A DNA stretch of 64,000 nucleotides from Spirochaetota bacterium (GTDB taxonomy: Bacteria; Spirochaetota; UBA4802; UBA5550): contig JAFGBT010000010.1 in the NCBI GenBank assembly GCA_016933025.1, forward strand, positions 28,514 to 92,513, written 5' to 3'. The position numbers and the translations under genes were made by a program. The notes under the pieces were generated by a model. It did not search any database. It was given only the letters and a program-made list of their open reading frames with translations, and was not told the DNA's origin. Positions 36,857 through 46,130 of this stretch are shown piece by piece (position 1 is the stretch's first letter; each line of letters opens with the position of its first letter).

Positions 36857-37738
36857 ATGAATAAAGGAAGAGTTGCAATATTAATGAGTTTGTCGGCCGC
36901 TGTGTGCCTGCTTTTTGCGGTACCGTCGGTGCACTCGAGAATTATAACCAACGTTCCGGCCGATATCAGCGGGAATGAGTTGAAGGCGATCGTCATTGCT
37001 GACTTTGAGAATGCGGTGCTGGGCGATAACGGCTGGCAGGTCGATTCGGTCCCCAAAAAGTTTACAAAGGCTGAGACCGAGCAAAAACTGAAGATGAAAA
37101 ATCCAATCATTGTGCTTGAAATGAAGCTGATTTCCGGCGGACCTAATGACATGAACGTCGAGGAGTGGTCCGTCACAGATAAGGGGAAGAAAAAAGAAAA
37201 ATGTCTGGGCGTTAAGTTCCAGTTTAAGTATCCGGGAACCAATCAGGTGCATATTCTTGCTCCGCCCCAGGTGGACTGGAAGGACAAGTCTCCCAAGTAC
37301 ACCTTCAACCCGAGCACGGGAAAAGACGAGCAGGAGCGGGGCATCGAGCTTCCGGGGCAGTGCAAGGGGATTTCCATCTGGGTCCATGGCCGAGGGCACC
37401 CCTACAACCTGGAAGCGTGGGTGAAGGATTACCGCGGCTCAACGCATATAATAAAATTCGGGTCGGTCAATTTCGTCGGCTGGCGTCCGATGAAAGCCTT
37501 CATCCCGGTCGGCGTGCCGCAGTCTTTTGAATCCTTCCCGCAGACGCGCGTGACGAAGATAACGCGTTTCGTGTTGAGGGCCGTTCCGAACGCGCCCCGT
37601 GAAGAATTGATGGAAATGACCTATTTTTTCTTCGACCAGTTGAAAGTTCTGACAGACACCTACGAGGTGAACTTTGACGGCAACGAGTTGCATAAAATTT
37701 TTGACGGCGGGAAGAGCGGAGAAAAGAAAACGCAGTAG
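36857..37738 (+). CDS. flaA1: Flagellar filament outer layer protein FlaA1
   Basis: A second FlaA of 293 residues with a signal peptide cut after VHS (about residue 25). It shares with the upstream gene the pattern AIVIADFENAVLGDNGW, GISIWVHGRGHPYNLEAWVKD, IKFGSVNFVGWRPMKAFIP and a C-terminal FFDQLKVLTDTYE. It is preceded by AAGGGAGG and lies 45 bases after flaA2. A strong terminator follows, so flaA2-flaA1 form a two-gene operon. FlaA1 normally interacts with FlaA2 and the FlaB core; flaB is not in the window. Confidence 0.92.
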   Translation: MNKGRVAILMSLSAAVCLLFAVPSVHSRIITNVPADISGNELKAIVIADFENAVLGDNGWQVDSVPKKFTKAETEQKLKMKNPIIVLEMKLISGGPNDMNVEEWSVTDKGKKKEKCLGVKFQFKYPGTNQVHILAPPQVDWKDKSPKYTFNPSTGKDEQERGIELPGQCKGISIWVHGRGHPYNLEAWVKDYRGSTHIIKFGSVNFVGWRPMKAFIPVGVPQSFESFPQTRVTKITRFVLRAVPNAPREELMEMTYFFFDQLKVLTDTYEVNFDGNELHKIFDGGKSGEKKTQ

Positions 37739-38185
37739 GTAATTCTCTTTTTACATATTTGCAGCAATTTTTTTTCGCGGCCGGAAAATACCCATCGTTC
37801 ATAGTGATGGGTATTTTCTATTTTAAAAATATTGAATTTCCGGTAAAAATATTAACCTTAAGACGTATTTGCTTTCAAAATAATCAGGGGGCGGAGGGGA
37901 TCAGGAGATAGCGGGACAGAGTATGCATCGCATGTTTGAATATACTACTATCTGCTCAGGGTGAACAGGAGTATCAAAGCCGATCTTTTACCATAAGAGG
38001 ATCGAAGACATCCCGGGAGCCCTGTACGGAAGCATGAATCGATTCAATGCAGGTTCTCCCGACACGGTTCTCTATTCTGTTTCTGCAAATCCCGGATTTT
38101 CTTTTCACGCGAGACGGGCGCCGGCGGCGTCTTGATGCCGGTTGCGCGGGCCGGTTCCAAATAACATAAGGATGGGTTTTACGGC
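37739..38185 (+). other. Intergenic region flaA1 / greA
   Basis: About 447 bases. It contains the flaA1 terminator. The rest is of mixed composition with no convincing promoter, RNA or gene. A GGATGG about 12 bases before the greA ATG may be its ribosome site. Confidence 0.5.
37784..37824 (+). terminator. Rho-independent terminator after flaA1
   Basis: GAAAATACCCATC (37784-37796) pairs with GATGGGTATTTTC (37806-37818), followed by TATTTT. Confidence 0.85.
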
Positions 38186-40894
38186 ATGGCAAAAGAAAAA
38201 ATAATGGAAAGACTCGATTCGCTCTTCAAGGAAGAACTCTGGGGCAGGATCGAGCCGAAAGATATCGGAATATCAAAATTCAAGATACTCGACGACCTGT
38301 TCAACACCGTGGTTTCAGAGAAAGCGATCCAGGAAACGCTGGAGGCATGCAAGATGCACATGGAGGAGCACCCCGATTCGATAACTTCCATATACCTTAT
38401 CGGGGAGATCGGCTACCACCAGGACCGCATCGAAGACGCCACGCAGCTCCGGCGTCTCATAGATATTTTCACCGCTTACCACAAGTGGGCGGTCGTCGAG
38501 CTGATCGCGGAGAAGATACTGGAGTACGGAGAATCGAGTGTCGCCCTGCGGGCCCTCGCGCTTTCCCTGGAGCGCCTCGGGCGGAACAAGGACGCCATCC
38601 CCGTGCTGGAGAGCCTTCTTAAAATTGACCGCTTTGATGCGGACCTCGCCAAGAAGCTGGCGTTCGCCATTATAGACGAGGATCCTGAAAAGAGCATCTA
38701 TTATATGAAGCTGTCCATCGAGGGTTTCATAAAGAACAAAAAATACGAGGAGGTCACCAGCCTGTGGAACAAGTTGGTTTCGGTCTCCTGGGGCGATATC
38801 TCCTTTTTCGAGCGCATCGAGCGCTTCCTGATCGAGGCAAAGCAGTTCGACCTGGTCGCGAGCCTCATCAAGATCCTTTTGCAGAAATACCGGGATGAGG
38901 AGAATCCGGACCTTTCCATCGAGCTCCTGAAAAAGGTGCTCAAGTACCGGCCTGAGGATACGCACGCGCGGCGTGAAATCATCAACCTCTATCGGGTCAA
39001 GTACAAGGACCATTCACAGTTCGAGCAGTTCATGAAGCTGTCAAAGCTGGCCAACTATAAGACGCCGGCAAAATACGCCATACAGGATTTTGAGAAAAAC
39101 ATCGTCTTCGACAAGGGAAATTACGCCTACCATAACACCTGGAAGCTCGGAAAGATCGCGGAGATGGACAGCGAGAACATTATTATCAATTTCAACGACA
39201 AGCCGGACCATAAGATGTCGATCCAGATGGCCCTCCAGTCGCTCACCCCGATACCCAAGGACCATCTCTACGTGATTCAGTACGAGGATCCGGAGTATGT
39301 GAAGAACCTGTTCAAGGACGACTTCATGCAGTTCTTCGAGATATTGATCAAGTCGTACGGTGGCAGAATCCTCCTGGAGGACATTAAGCGGGAGCTGATA
39401 CCGAACTTTGTTTCCGAAAAGGGATGGTCCAAGTGGTGGAGCAGGGCCAGGACGAAGATCAAGCGCGACCCGCACTACGGCTTCTCGGAAAAGAAGAAGG
39501 ATCTGATATACGTCAGGGACAAGCCCGTTACTTTTGCCGAGGAGCTCCTCGAGAGCTTCACCGGGTCCGATTCGTTCAGCAAGAGGCTCGATATCGCCAT
39601 CGAGTTCGTCAACAATATCGACAAGGATGAGGGGCAGTCGGTCGCTCCCTATTTCATTGATTTCTTTACCGAGGAGATGAAGGGAGATTCCGAGACGCGC
39701 CAGGTCCTCTCCTACATGCTGTTGAAAGACATGGCCAAGTTCGTGGACCCGGCCAAACTGAAGCTGGATGCCCTGCGGCAGAGGGTCATCGATTTTATAA
39801 AGGGAACCAACGAGGTTGCTCTCCTCTCCATGAAGATATCATCCTACGACTACAAGAAGGATCTGGTCAATCTCATCGAGGAATCGCGGGAAGACTGGCC
39901 CCAGGTGCTTTCGGAACTCCTGTTCGAGACGCCGGTGCGCATACACAAGTATATCTTCAACAACCTGATACGGGCCCACGCCTACAATATCATAAACGGC
40001 TTTATAGACCGGGTGATCACCGGAGCGAAGCAGTATCCAGAGATTTTCATCTGGGTCGCCCGGAACCTGTTCGGGAAGACGTGGGATTATGACTGGCTCG
40101 ACTACTCGAGGGAACGGCTGGTGGTCGCCTACTTCCGCCTGTTGAACGAGCTGAAAAAAATAGAGATCGAGGGCAACAGACTGAAAAACATGGCCCTGGA
40201 CGTCCTCTTCGACAACAGCGCGGCGGTGCTGAAAAACATTGCAGAGCAGTTCGATGTCGCGTTGCTCGGCAAGCTGTACGACCTCTTCTGCAACATATCC
40301 TTCGTGGAACTTCCTCAGAAAGACTCGTTTCTCGCAGTCATACGGTCCGTTCACCCGGACTTCCAGCCATTGATGGCGCATGTGGAAGAGGGATGGGACC
40401 TGGATGTCGAGAAGCTGATCGTCTCGCAGGAGGGATACGTGAAGATGAAGGCCGAGCTTGACCGGCTGGTCAACGTGGAGCTGGTGAATATCTCCAAGGA
40501 GCTCACCAAGGTCGCGGACGTTTCCGCCGACATACGGGAGAATGTCGAATATAATGCGCTGATGGAGAGGCAGGCTACCCTGGAGCTTTCCATCTCCAGG
40601 CTCGACAGTGAAATGAAGAAGGCACAGGTGCTCAACCGCAACGAAGTCTCGGTGGATGCGGTAAACATCGGTACCACGGTCATACTGCGCGATGCGAAAT
40701 CGGGCGACGAGCGGGACTATACCATCCTCGGGCCGTGGGACGCTGATTACGAGAAGCGGGTTCTCTCCTACCGGTCTCCGATAGCGAAATCCCTGCTCGG
40801 TTCGAAAGTGGGCGATGCGGTCAAGCTTGATATAGAGGAAGGCAGCAGGGAGTACCAGATAAAGGAAATCCAGAAATACCGGATGCAGTCGTGA
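38186..40894 (+). CDS. greA: Long spirochaete-type GreA transcript cleavage factor
   Basis: GreA rescues backtracked RNA polymerase by stimulating transcript cleavage. A normal GreA has about 158 residues. Here only the last 160 or so resemble it: EGYVKMKAELDRLVNVEL starts the coiled coil, ENVEYNALMERQ corresponds to its acidic tip region, and DRNEV-like and YTILGPWDAD, then SPIAKSLLGSKVGD, form the FKBP-like domain. The preceding 740 residues are helical TPR/HEAT-like sequence (KWAVVELIAEKILEYGESSVALRAL and more). This giant form is known in spirochaetes such as Borrelia. The role of the N-terminus is unknown. Confidence 0.88.
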   Translation: MAKEKIMERLDSLFKEELWGRIEPKDIGISKFKILDDLFNTVVSEKAIQETLEACKMHMEEHPDSITSIYLIGEIGYHQDRIEDATQLRRLIDIFTAYHKWAVVELIAEKILEYGESSVALRALALSLERLGRNKDAIPVLESLLKIDRFDADLAKKLAFAIIDEDPEKSIYYMKLSIEGFIKNKKYEEVTSLWNKLVSVSWGDISFFERIERFLIEAKQFDLVASLIKILLQKYRDEENPDLSIELLKKVLKYRPEDTHARREIINLYRVKYKDHSQFEQFMKLSKLANYKTPAKYAIQDFEKNIVFDKGNYAYHNTWKLGKIAEMDSENIIINFNDKPDHKMSIQMALQSLTPIPKDHLYVIQYEDPEYVKNLFKDDFMQFFEILIKSYGGRILLEDIKRELIPNFVSEKGWSKWWSRARTKIKRDPHYGFSEKKKDLIYVRDKPVTFAEELLESFTGSDSFSKRLDIAIEFVNNIDKDEGQSVAPYFIDFFTEEMKGDSETRQVLSYMLLKDMAKFVDPAKLKLDALRQRVIDFIKGTNEVALLSMKISSYDYKKDLVNLIEESREDWPQVLSELLFETPVRIHKYIFNNLIRAHAYNIINGFIDRVITGAKQYPEIFIWVARNLFGKTWDYDWLDYSRERLVVAYFRLLNELKKIEIEGNRLKNMALDVLFDNSAAVLKNIAEQFDVALLGKLYDLFCNISFVELPQKDSFLAVIRSVHPDFQPLMAHVEEGWDLDVEKLIVSQEGYVKMKAELDRLVNVELVNISKELTKVADVSADIRENVEYNALMERQATLELSISRLDSEMKKAQVLNRNEVSVDAVNIGTTVILRDAKSGDERDYTILGPWDADYEKRVLSYRSPIAKSLLGSKVGDAVKLDIEEGSREYQIKEIQKYRMQS

Positions 40895-40924
40895 AGGATA
40901 TTTGTAAAAAATGCAGAATAATAT

Positions 40925-40951
40925 TTGACAAATAGCCGTCCCGAATACTAT
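40925..40951 (+). promoter_or_regulatory. Promoter candidate for tRNA-Leu
   Basis: TTGACA (40925-40930) and TACTAT (40946-40951) with a 15-base spacer end 12 bases before the tRNA. Confidence 0.5.
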
Positions 40952-40963
40952 GGAACTTGCACC

Positions 40964-41049
40964 GCCGCGATGGTGGAATTTGGCAGACACGCAAGATTCA
41001 GGATCTTGTGGGCATTACGCCTGTGAGGGTTCAAGTCCCTCTCGCGGCA
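40964..41049 (+). tRNA. tRNA-Leu (anticodon CAG)
   Basis: The acceptor stem is GCCGCGA (40964-40970) with TCGCGGC (41042-41048) and discriminator A. The anticodon stem CAAGA/TCTTG encloses TTCAGGA, giving CAG. GGTTCAAGTCC forms the T arm. A long variable arm makes it type II, as expected for leucine. The CCA end is not encoded. Confidence 0.95.
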
Positions 41050-41055
41050 CAACGG

Positions 41056-41088
41056 AAGGCGGGGTCTGAAGGCCCCGCCTTAATTATT
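41056..41088 (+). terminator. Terminator after tRNA-Leu
   Basis: AAGGCGGGG (41056-41064) pairs with CCCCGCCTT (41073-41081), followed by AATTATTT. Confidence 0.8.
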
Positions 41089-41208
41089 TGGCGGGAATTG
41101 CCCGTTCGTTAGGAGCCGCACTGAGGTGAGTGCGGGGGATGACGATTAACGCATAGTCGGACTCTCAACGGATAAATTCAATGGCATCAAACATAAGACA
41201 TCCTTTTC

Positions 41209-42561
41209 TTAATTGCAATTGAGGATCCTGGAGAACTTGTCATTGGGCTCTTTACCCTCGCCGCTGACGGAATATTCAGGCCGGATTCCTTCGACAAAAT
41301 ACATGTCAAGGGCACCCTTCCGTTTGGCGGAGATCTGCCCCCGGGGCGTGCAGATGAAAAGATGCTTTATGGCGTCATATGTTTCATGCGAGATGTTGAT
41401 TTTTCCTGCCTCGCCCGAGGATTCCATCCGGCTGGCGGTATTGACAGTATCACCAAATACATCATAGGCGAATTTCATACTGCCGATAACACCCGCCACA
41501 AGAGGGCCGGTGTGCATGCCGATCCGCACCTCCCAGACATGGCGTCCCTCAACCGACCTTCTTTTTTTTACCGCATTCATATAGTCCCGTATTTTGATGG
41601 CCGCGAGGGTACAGTCAATGGCATGTGTCGCCTTCGGCACCGGCAGGCCGGCGGCAAGCATATATGAATCCCCGATTGTCTTGATTTTTTCCAGTTTGTG
41701 AATCCTGGTTACCTCGTCAAAATATGAAAAGTATGTGTCCAGTTCATTGATAAGCTCTTCCGGGGCAAGTTTTTCGGATATATTAGTAAAGCCCACAAAG
41801 TCCGTAAAAAGCACTGTGACCGATTCATACCTCACCGGCTCCGTTGCGCCCTTTTCAGAAAGCTCTTCTGCCACCTTCTCCGGGAGGATGTTCAGGAGCA
41901 GTTTCTGGACCTTGCTCTTTTCTTCTTCGATCGTTTCTTCCGCTTTAATGCCTTCATTCCAGAGATAAAATGTGGATATGATTATCCCGAGGGGCGCAAG
42001 AAATATGAAATAGTATCTCAGGGCCAGGAGTATCGGTCTGAAGGGGATAGGGAATACCGGTGCAAAATGCTCAAACCACCAGTAAATAAAGACAATGCAC
42101 GCGAGGTTGCTCACCATGAACCAGATTGTTAATTTAGCGTGCTCACGATCAAAGACAAACATCGGTATCATAAAGAGGGGGTATAGGAGTATTTCGCTCT
42201 TGATATAGGAGCCGGAAAAAATAGGCGTTGTGCAGAAAAAGACCTGGCAAAGGTGAAAGAGTATGATATTGAGAACTGTACGGTTGACATGTTTTGATTT
42301 GAGATAATACAGCACGATTGATGTGATATAGGTCACAACACAGGGAGTGGCATACAGGAAATAGTAGCGGTATACCTCCGGATCGTGGTTAATGAGCACA
42401 AGCCAGGCGATTAGTATTGCGGGTATTTCAAGGCCGGTTATTCCGGTGAAAACAATCCAGATATTATTGAATATCCGTTCCTGTTTTACTTTCCGAGTGG
42501 ACATATCGTCGGTGATGCCCACAAGCGTCAGCTGCTTCCAGAGTTTTATAATCCATTCCAT
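41209..42561 (-). CDS. Membrane-bound class III adenylate cyclase
   Basis: The 450-residue protein has an N-terminal membrane domain of about six helices (residues about 30-200), a short coiled linker (EEEKSKVQKLLLNILPEKV) and a class III cyclase domain. Both metal Asp residues are present (VLFTDFVGFT and IKTIGDSYM). The substrate lysine in LEKIKTIGD and the Asp in AYDVFGDTVNTASRM indicate ATP rather than GTP, and the transition-state Asn and Arg are in the same last motif. The start with GGAAGG upstream is at 42561; a GTG at 42567 is possible. It likely makes cAMP in response to a membrane signal. Confidence 0.9.
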   Translation of the reverse strand: MEWIIKLWKQLTLVGITDDMSTRKVKQERIFNNIWIVFTGITGLEIPAILIAWLVLINHDPEVYRYYFLYATPCVVTYITSIVLYYLKSKHVNRTVLNIILFHLCQVFFCTTPIFSGSYIKSEILLYPLFMIPMFVFDREHAKLTIWFMVSNLACIVFIYWWFEHFAPVFPIPFRPILLALRYYFIFLAPLGIIISTFYLWNEGIKAEETIEEEKSKVQKLLLNILPEKVAEELSEKGATEPVRYESVTVLFTDFVGFTNISEKLAPEELINELDTYFSYFDEVTRIHKLEKIKTIGDSYMLAAGLPVPKATHAIDCTLAAIKIRDYMNAVKKRRSVEGRHVWEVRIGMHTGPLVAGVIGSMKFAYDVFGDTVNTASRMESSGEAGKINISHETYDAIKHLFICTPRGQISAKRKGALDMYFVEGIRPEYSVSGEGKEPNDKFSRILNCN

Positions 42562-42796
42562 TAGCACCTTCCGGAAATGCCTTTATAGTATGTAAAGAAC
42601 TGATATGACGGTACAATTATCATCTATCTAAAAGGCACTTGTAAATACGAGAGGTCATGCCGGTGTTACGTAGAATGAGTATGGCACATCTGCAGGGTTA
42701 TGACAAGTAAAAAAATTTCCGGTCAGAAGCTTAAAAATTTTATATTTCCGCAATCCCGATCGTATACAGATTATTGAACATGATCGGGGATCAAAC

Positions 42797-43645
42797 ATGA
42801 AAATCACTCTTCGCGTTATCAAGATATTTTCGCTCGTCTTGCTTTCATGCGGATATCCGGATGAATACACGCCTCTTGTGGAGCTAGTGAGTTCTAACAT
42901 GCGTGGAATGGAGATTGTTCTCCCCGCCAGCGGACTCATCGAGGGCTCGTCAACCCGAGCAACCGCACTGGTTATCCTGTCAAGCGGGAAGAAGCGAGAG
43001 GTCGAGGGCATTTCATGGGAGAGCCTGGACCCCGATATCCTTGAGGTCGATCAGACGGGTCTGGTTAGCGGCCTCGCGCCCGGCAGGGGCAGGGTGTCGG
43101 CCAGTCTGAGAGACATGAGGGCGGTGGAAGAGGTCAATGTCCTGCGCAGAATTGACTACAGTCGTATAAGGATCAGCGAGGTCTTCTATGACGCCGAGGG
43201 GGCCGACGACGGCAAAGAATTTATCGAGCTTTACAACGGCAACGAGTATGACGCGGATATCTCGGGAATGATGGTGACCGACGGCAGTACATCAAGCAGG
43301 CCCTATGTTTTTCCGGTGGGCAGCGTGATCGGCGCGAAGGGGTATTCCACCGTCGCCCAGTCAATGGAGGGCTTTTACCTGTTCTTCGGCGTCTATCCGG
43401 ACTATGACGCCTTTACCTGTACCCTCAACAACAGCGGAGAAACCGTGCTCTTGATGAAGCCATGTGGCGAGGTCATTGACGTCGTGTACATCAAGGGCGG
43501 GACAGAGGATTTCAGGCCCGGGGAATCATGGTGCCCGGGGCTTCTCCCCGCGGCCGCATCCGGGAGCTCCGTTAATCGCGTCGGCGCCGAGGATACGGAT
43601 ACCTGCTCGGACTGGGAAAGCCGGTCGCCGTCCCCGGGCGAATAA
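42797..43645 (+). CDS. Lipoprotein with Big2-like and lamin-tail-like domains
   Basis: The signal ends in VLLSC (Cys18), so the protein is likely lipidated. Residues about 38-115 read like a bacterial immunoglobulin-like Big2 domain (WESLDPDILEVDQTGLVSGLAPGRG). Residues from about 122 resemble a lamin-tail domain (ISEVFYDAEG, DDGKEFIELYNGNEYDADISG, then NNSGETVLLM), a module in many secreted or surface proteins. Total 282 residues. GGGGAT precedes the ATG. A surface or periplasmic adhesion or scaffold role is plausible but unproven. Confidence 0.8.
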   Translation: MKITLRVIKIFSLVLLSCGYPDEYTPLVELVSSNMRGMEIVLPASGLIEGSSTRATALVILSSGKKREVEGISWESLDPDILEVDQTGLVSGLAPGRGRVSASLRDMRAVEEVNVLRRIDYSRIRISEVFYDAEGADDGKEFIELYNGNEYDADISGMMVTDGSTSSRPYVFPVGSVIGAKGYSTVAQSMEGFYLFFGVYPDYDAFTCTLNNSGETVLLMKPCGEVIDVVYIKGGTEDFRPGESWCPGLLPAAASGSSVNRVGAEDTDTCSDWESRSPSPGE

Positions 43646-43749
43646 TGGCCCCCGCAACGTATGAAAATTATGTCCAGTAATCCGCCGGCCTCTCCGAATA
43701 TATTAACAGGGGTGTGTCATCCACGGTATAACTGGCGGGAGGGCATCAT

Positions 43750-44199
43750 ATGGCATACGAGCAGGAAATTGCGGATATTATCGAGCATACCAGGCAGGAA
43801 ATACTCTTTGCAATAAAGGAACGGATGGCAGAGCTGACCCGGGGTACCAGCGCGCCGGTTGAGCTGAGGAAGGTGACGGTCATGGACACGTCGGGGCCGC
43901 GCCGCGATGCGCTCCGTTATCTCGAATTAAAAAACGTCTTTATCGACGACACTAACGCGCTCTGCGGCGATCTTGTCGGCAGGGAGGACCGGTTCAACGA
44001 CGGGGTCCTGTTCGGCAAGTGCATCGAGGACCTGCCCATTGATGACCTGAAGCAGGTGCTTGACGCCGTCTTCAGCAACCGGTGGCGCGTTGACCTGGCC
44101 GATTACGAGCCGGTCGTGACAGGAAGGCGCGAAGGTCTCTATGATTTTATCATGTCGAAAAAGGCCGGAATATCCAGAGCCCTCAGGAGGGGCGTCTGA
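43750..44199 (+). CDS. Protein of unknown function
   Basis: The 149-residue cytoplasmic protein is acidic and starts with a helical segment (EIADIIEHTRQEILFAIKERM). I recognise no family. The central FIDDTNALCGDLVGREDRFNDGVLFGKC contains two cysteines not arranged as a metal site. GGGAGGG lies six bases before the ATG. It is followed 32 bases later by another small unknown gene on the same strand, so both are likely expressed together. Confidence 0.65.
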   Translation: MAYEQEIADIIEHTRQEILFAIKERMAELTRGTSAPVELRKVTVMDTSGPRRDALRYLELKNVFIDDTNALCGDLVGREDRFNDGVLFGKCIEDLPIDDLKQVLDAVFSNRWRVDLADYEPVVTGRREGLYDFIMSKKAGISRALRRGV

Positions 44200-44231
44200 A
44201 ACTCACAATGCCCCGCAGGGCCGGAATAACC

Positions 44232-44582
44232 ATGAAGGGAAAATCTCAGGGTGAATCGTTTGATGAGATGATGACCGATATCGACCTGCAGCTCTTCGGC
44301 CTGCAGGCGGGGCTGGCACGCTTTGTCGCCGCCCTCCTGGCTGAAAAGGCGGGGAACGCCGCCGACATACAGCTTTCGATATCCCACGCGGCGGACGACG
44401 AGCCGGGCGCGATCCAGTGCGCCCGGGTGTTCGTCGATCCGGACGATGAGTTGATAAAAATTACCGACGCCGCCGGCGCGACCGTTGAATGGGACGGTCT
44501 CAACATAGCTGCGCAGTACCTGATCGCGCACTATCTCTACACCCGCCGTCTTTCCGACTCGCTCTACCGCTCGCTTTCATAG
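44232..44582 (+). CDS. Small protein of unknown function
   Basis: The start at 44232 has GGA six bases upstream; an ATG at 44208 would add eight residues. The 116-residue acidic product has a helical N-terminus (FDEMMTDIDLQLFGLQAGLARFVAALL) and a short beta-rich middle (IQCARVFVDPDDELIKI), with no recognised family. It follows another unknown small gene and is convergent with a phosphofructokinase gene 26 bases away. Confidence 0.55.
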   Translation: MKGKSQGESFDEMMTDIDLQLFGLQAGLARFVAALLAEKAGNAADIQLSISHAADDEPGAIQCARVFVDPDDELIKITDAAGATVEWDGLNIAAQYLIAHYLYTRRLSDSLYRSLS

Positions 44583-44607
44583 TGCCTGGCCTGTGGCGGC
44601 CCGTGTT

Positions 44608-45921
44608 TCATCCGTTTATCATGTTGACCGGCTGGCCCGTGGCGTCCATGACGTCGTGCCAGAAACGCGAGGCCGGGTCGATCTTCTTTCTCTTTGATAT
44701 GGCCAGCTCTATGGGGACGTGCGTGTAGATATTGTTCCAGAGGCCGATGATCATGTCGGTCCTTCCGGACATTCCGGCGTGCACTGCATTCTGGCCGAGT
44801 CGGGCGCAGAATATGGAGTCGTTCGGCACCGGCGGTGCACTCCTGATCAGGTAGCTCGGGTCGATGTATTTCAGGTTCACCTCCATCCCCTGCTTTTTAA
44901 AATACTCATTGATGGTCTTCTTTAAAAACACGCCGATGTCCTCCAGTAGCAGGTTGCCGGACGCGTCCCGTTTCTGCAGCGCCGCGTCTTTCTGGAGGAT
45001 GTCCTGCCCGGTGCCCTCGGCGACCACGATCACGGCGTGGCGCCGGTTCAGCATCCTCTTCTTGAGGTGTGAGAGGAATCCGTTGGGGCCGTCCAGGTCG
45101 AAGGGGACCTCGGGGAGGAGCACGAAGTTGACGTCGTTCATCGCCAGGCAGGCGTGCGCCGCGATGAATCCCGAGTGGCGTCCCATGAGCTTGACCAGGC
45201 CGATGCCGTTGGGCGCGCCCTTTGCCTCCACGTGGGCGGTGTAGATGGAATCGACCGCCTGGGAGAAGGCCGTTTCGAAGCCGAAGGAGCGCTGGATGTA
45301 GCTGATGTCGTTGTCGATGGTCTTTGGTATTCCTATCACCGATAGTTTCATGCCGCGCCGGGCGGCGATTTCCGCTATCGCGTGCGCCCCCCTCAGGGTG
45401 CCATCGCCGCCGATGGTGTAGAGGATATTGATGCGCATGCGGGACAGGGTATCGACCAGGACCTCCATGTCCTCGGTGCCGCCCCGCGACGATCCCAGGA
45501 TAGTCCCGCCCTCAAGGTGGATGTCCTCGATATCCTCCGGCAAAAGCTCGATTGGCTCGAAGCCGTTTTTCGGGTCCAGGCCGCTGTAGCCGAAGCGTAT
45601 GCCGGTGATTGACTTTGACCCGTACAGGTAGTGGGAGGCCATGACGATCGCGCGTATGACGGCATTGATGCCGGGGCAGAGGCCCCCGCACGTGACGATG
45701 GCCGATCGCGTTTCCGCGGGATTGAAGTATATCTTTTCCCGGGGGCCGGCCTCCTCGAAATTTTTCTCCGGCTCGATACAGGGGGCGGCAGTGCCGTTGA
45801 CTACCGGATTGTAGATGATGCGCTTTTGGTCGTCGATGAACGACGACTCGCGGAAAGTATATTTATTTAGGAGGGGCGAGCGCACGGCGCCTTCGCCCAG
45901 TTTCTTGATTCTGAAATCCAT
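44608..45921 (-). CDS. pfkA: 6-phosphofructokinase, GGDG (ATP-type) group
   Basis: It phosphorylates fructose 6-phosphate in glycolysis. The 437-residue protein has CGGLCPGINAVIR, the phosphoryl-donor motif GGDGTLRGAHAIAE and the catalytic PKTIDNDI, then MGRHSGFIAAHA. A glycine after GGD (GGDG) is typical of ATP-dependent enzymes, while the Lys in PKTIDND is shared with PPi enzymes. This is the long group found in spirochaetes, plants and trypanosomes. GGAGGAAAAT precedes the ATG. The donor must be tested. Confidence 0.85.
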   Translation of the reverse strand: MDFRIKKLGEGAVRSPLLNKYTFRESSFIDDQKRIIYNPVVNGTAAPCIEPEKNFEEAGPREKIYFNPAETRSAIVTCGGLCPGINAVIRAIVMASHYLYGSKSITGIRFGYSGLDPKNGFEPIELLPEDIEDIHLEGGTILGSSRGGTEDMEVLVDTLSRMRINILYTIGGDGTLRGAHAIAEIAARRGMKLSVIGIPKTIDNDISYIQRSFGFETAFSQAVDSIYTAHVEAKGAPNGIGLVKLMGRHSGFIAAHACLAMNDVNFVLLPEVPFDLDGPNGFLSHLKKRMLNRRHAVIVVAEGTGQDILQKDAALQKRDASGNLLLEDIGVFLKKTINEYFKKQGMEVNLKYIDPSYLIRSAPPVPNDSIFCARLGQNAVHAGMSGRTDMIIGLWNNIYTHVPIELAISKRKKIDPASRFWHDVMDATGQPVNMING

Positions 45922-46130
45922 ATTTTCCTCCGGCCCTGGCTGTTATGGACGCATGGAATAAAGGATTGCGCGGGCGGCATAATTATCAACAAAAAAACAT
46001 GCCCCGGACGCCGGAGAAAAGAATGAATGTGCTTGACAGGCTCAATTTTTTGTAAAAAAGTTTGGACTAATTTTCGGATGCCGATACAAAACCCGCCGGC
46101 GCGTGAGGCGGGGAGCAGCGGGGTGGGATT

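Noticed and set aside
39839..40990. Long minus-strand frame opposite greA (383 codons)
   Set aside because: It mirrors a strongly supported gene on the other strand, has no ribosome site or familiar motif and reflects codon bias only. The same applies to antisense frames at 7649-8539, 6180-6812, 38315-39013 and 49292-50365.
43750..44582. Toxin-antitoxin pair
   Set aside because: Two small adjacent genes, but sizes, composition and lack of any known toxin motif give no support.
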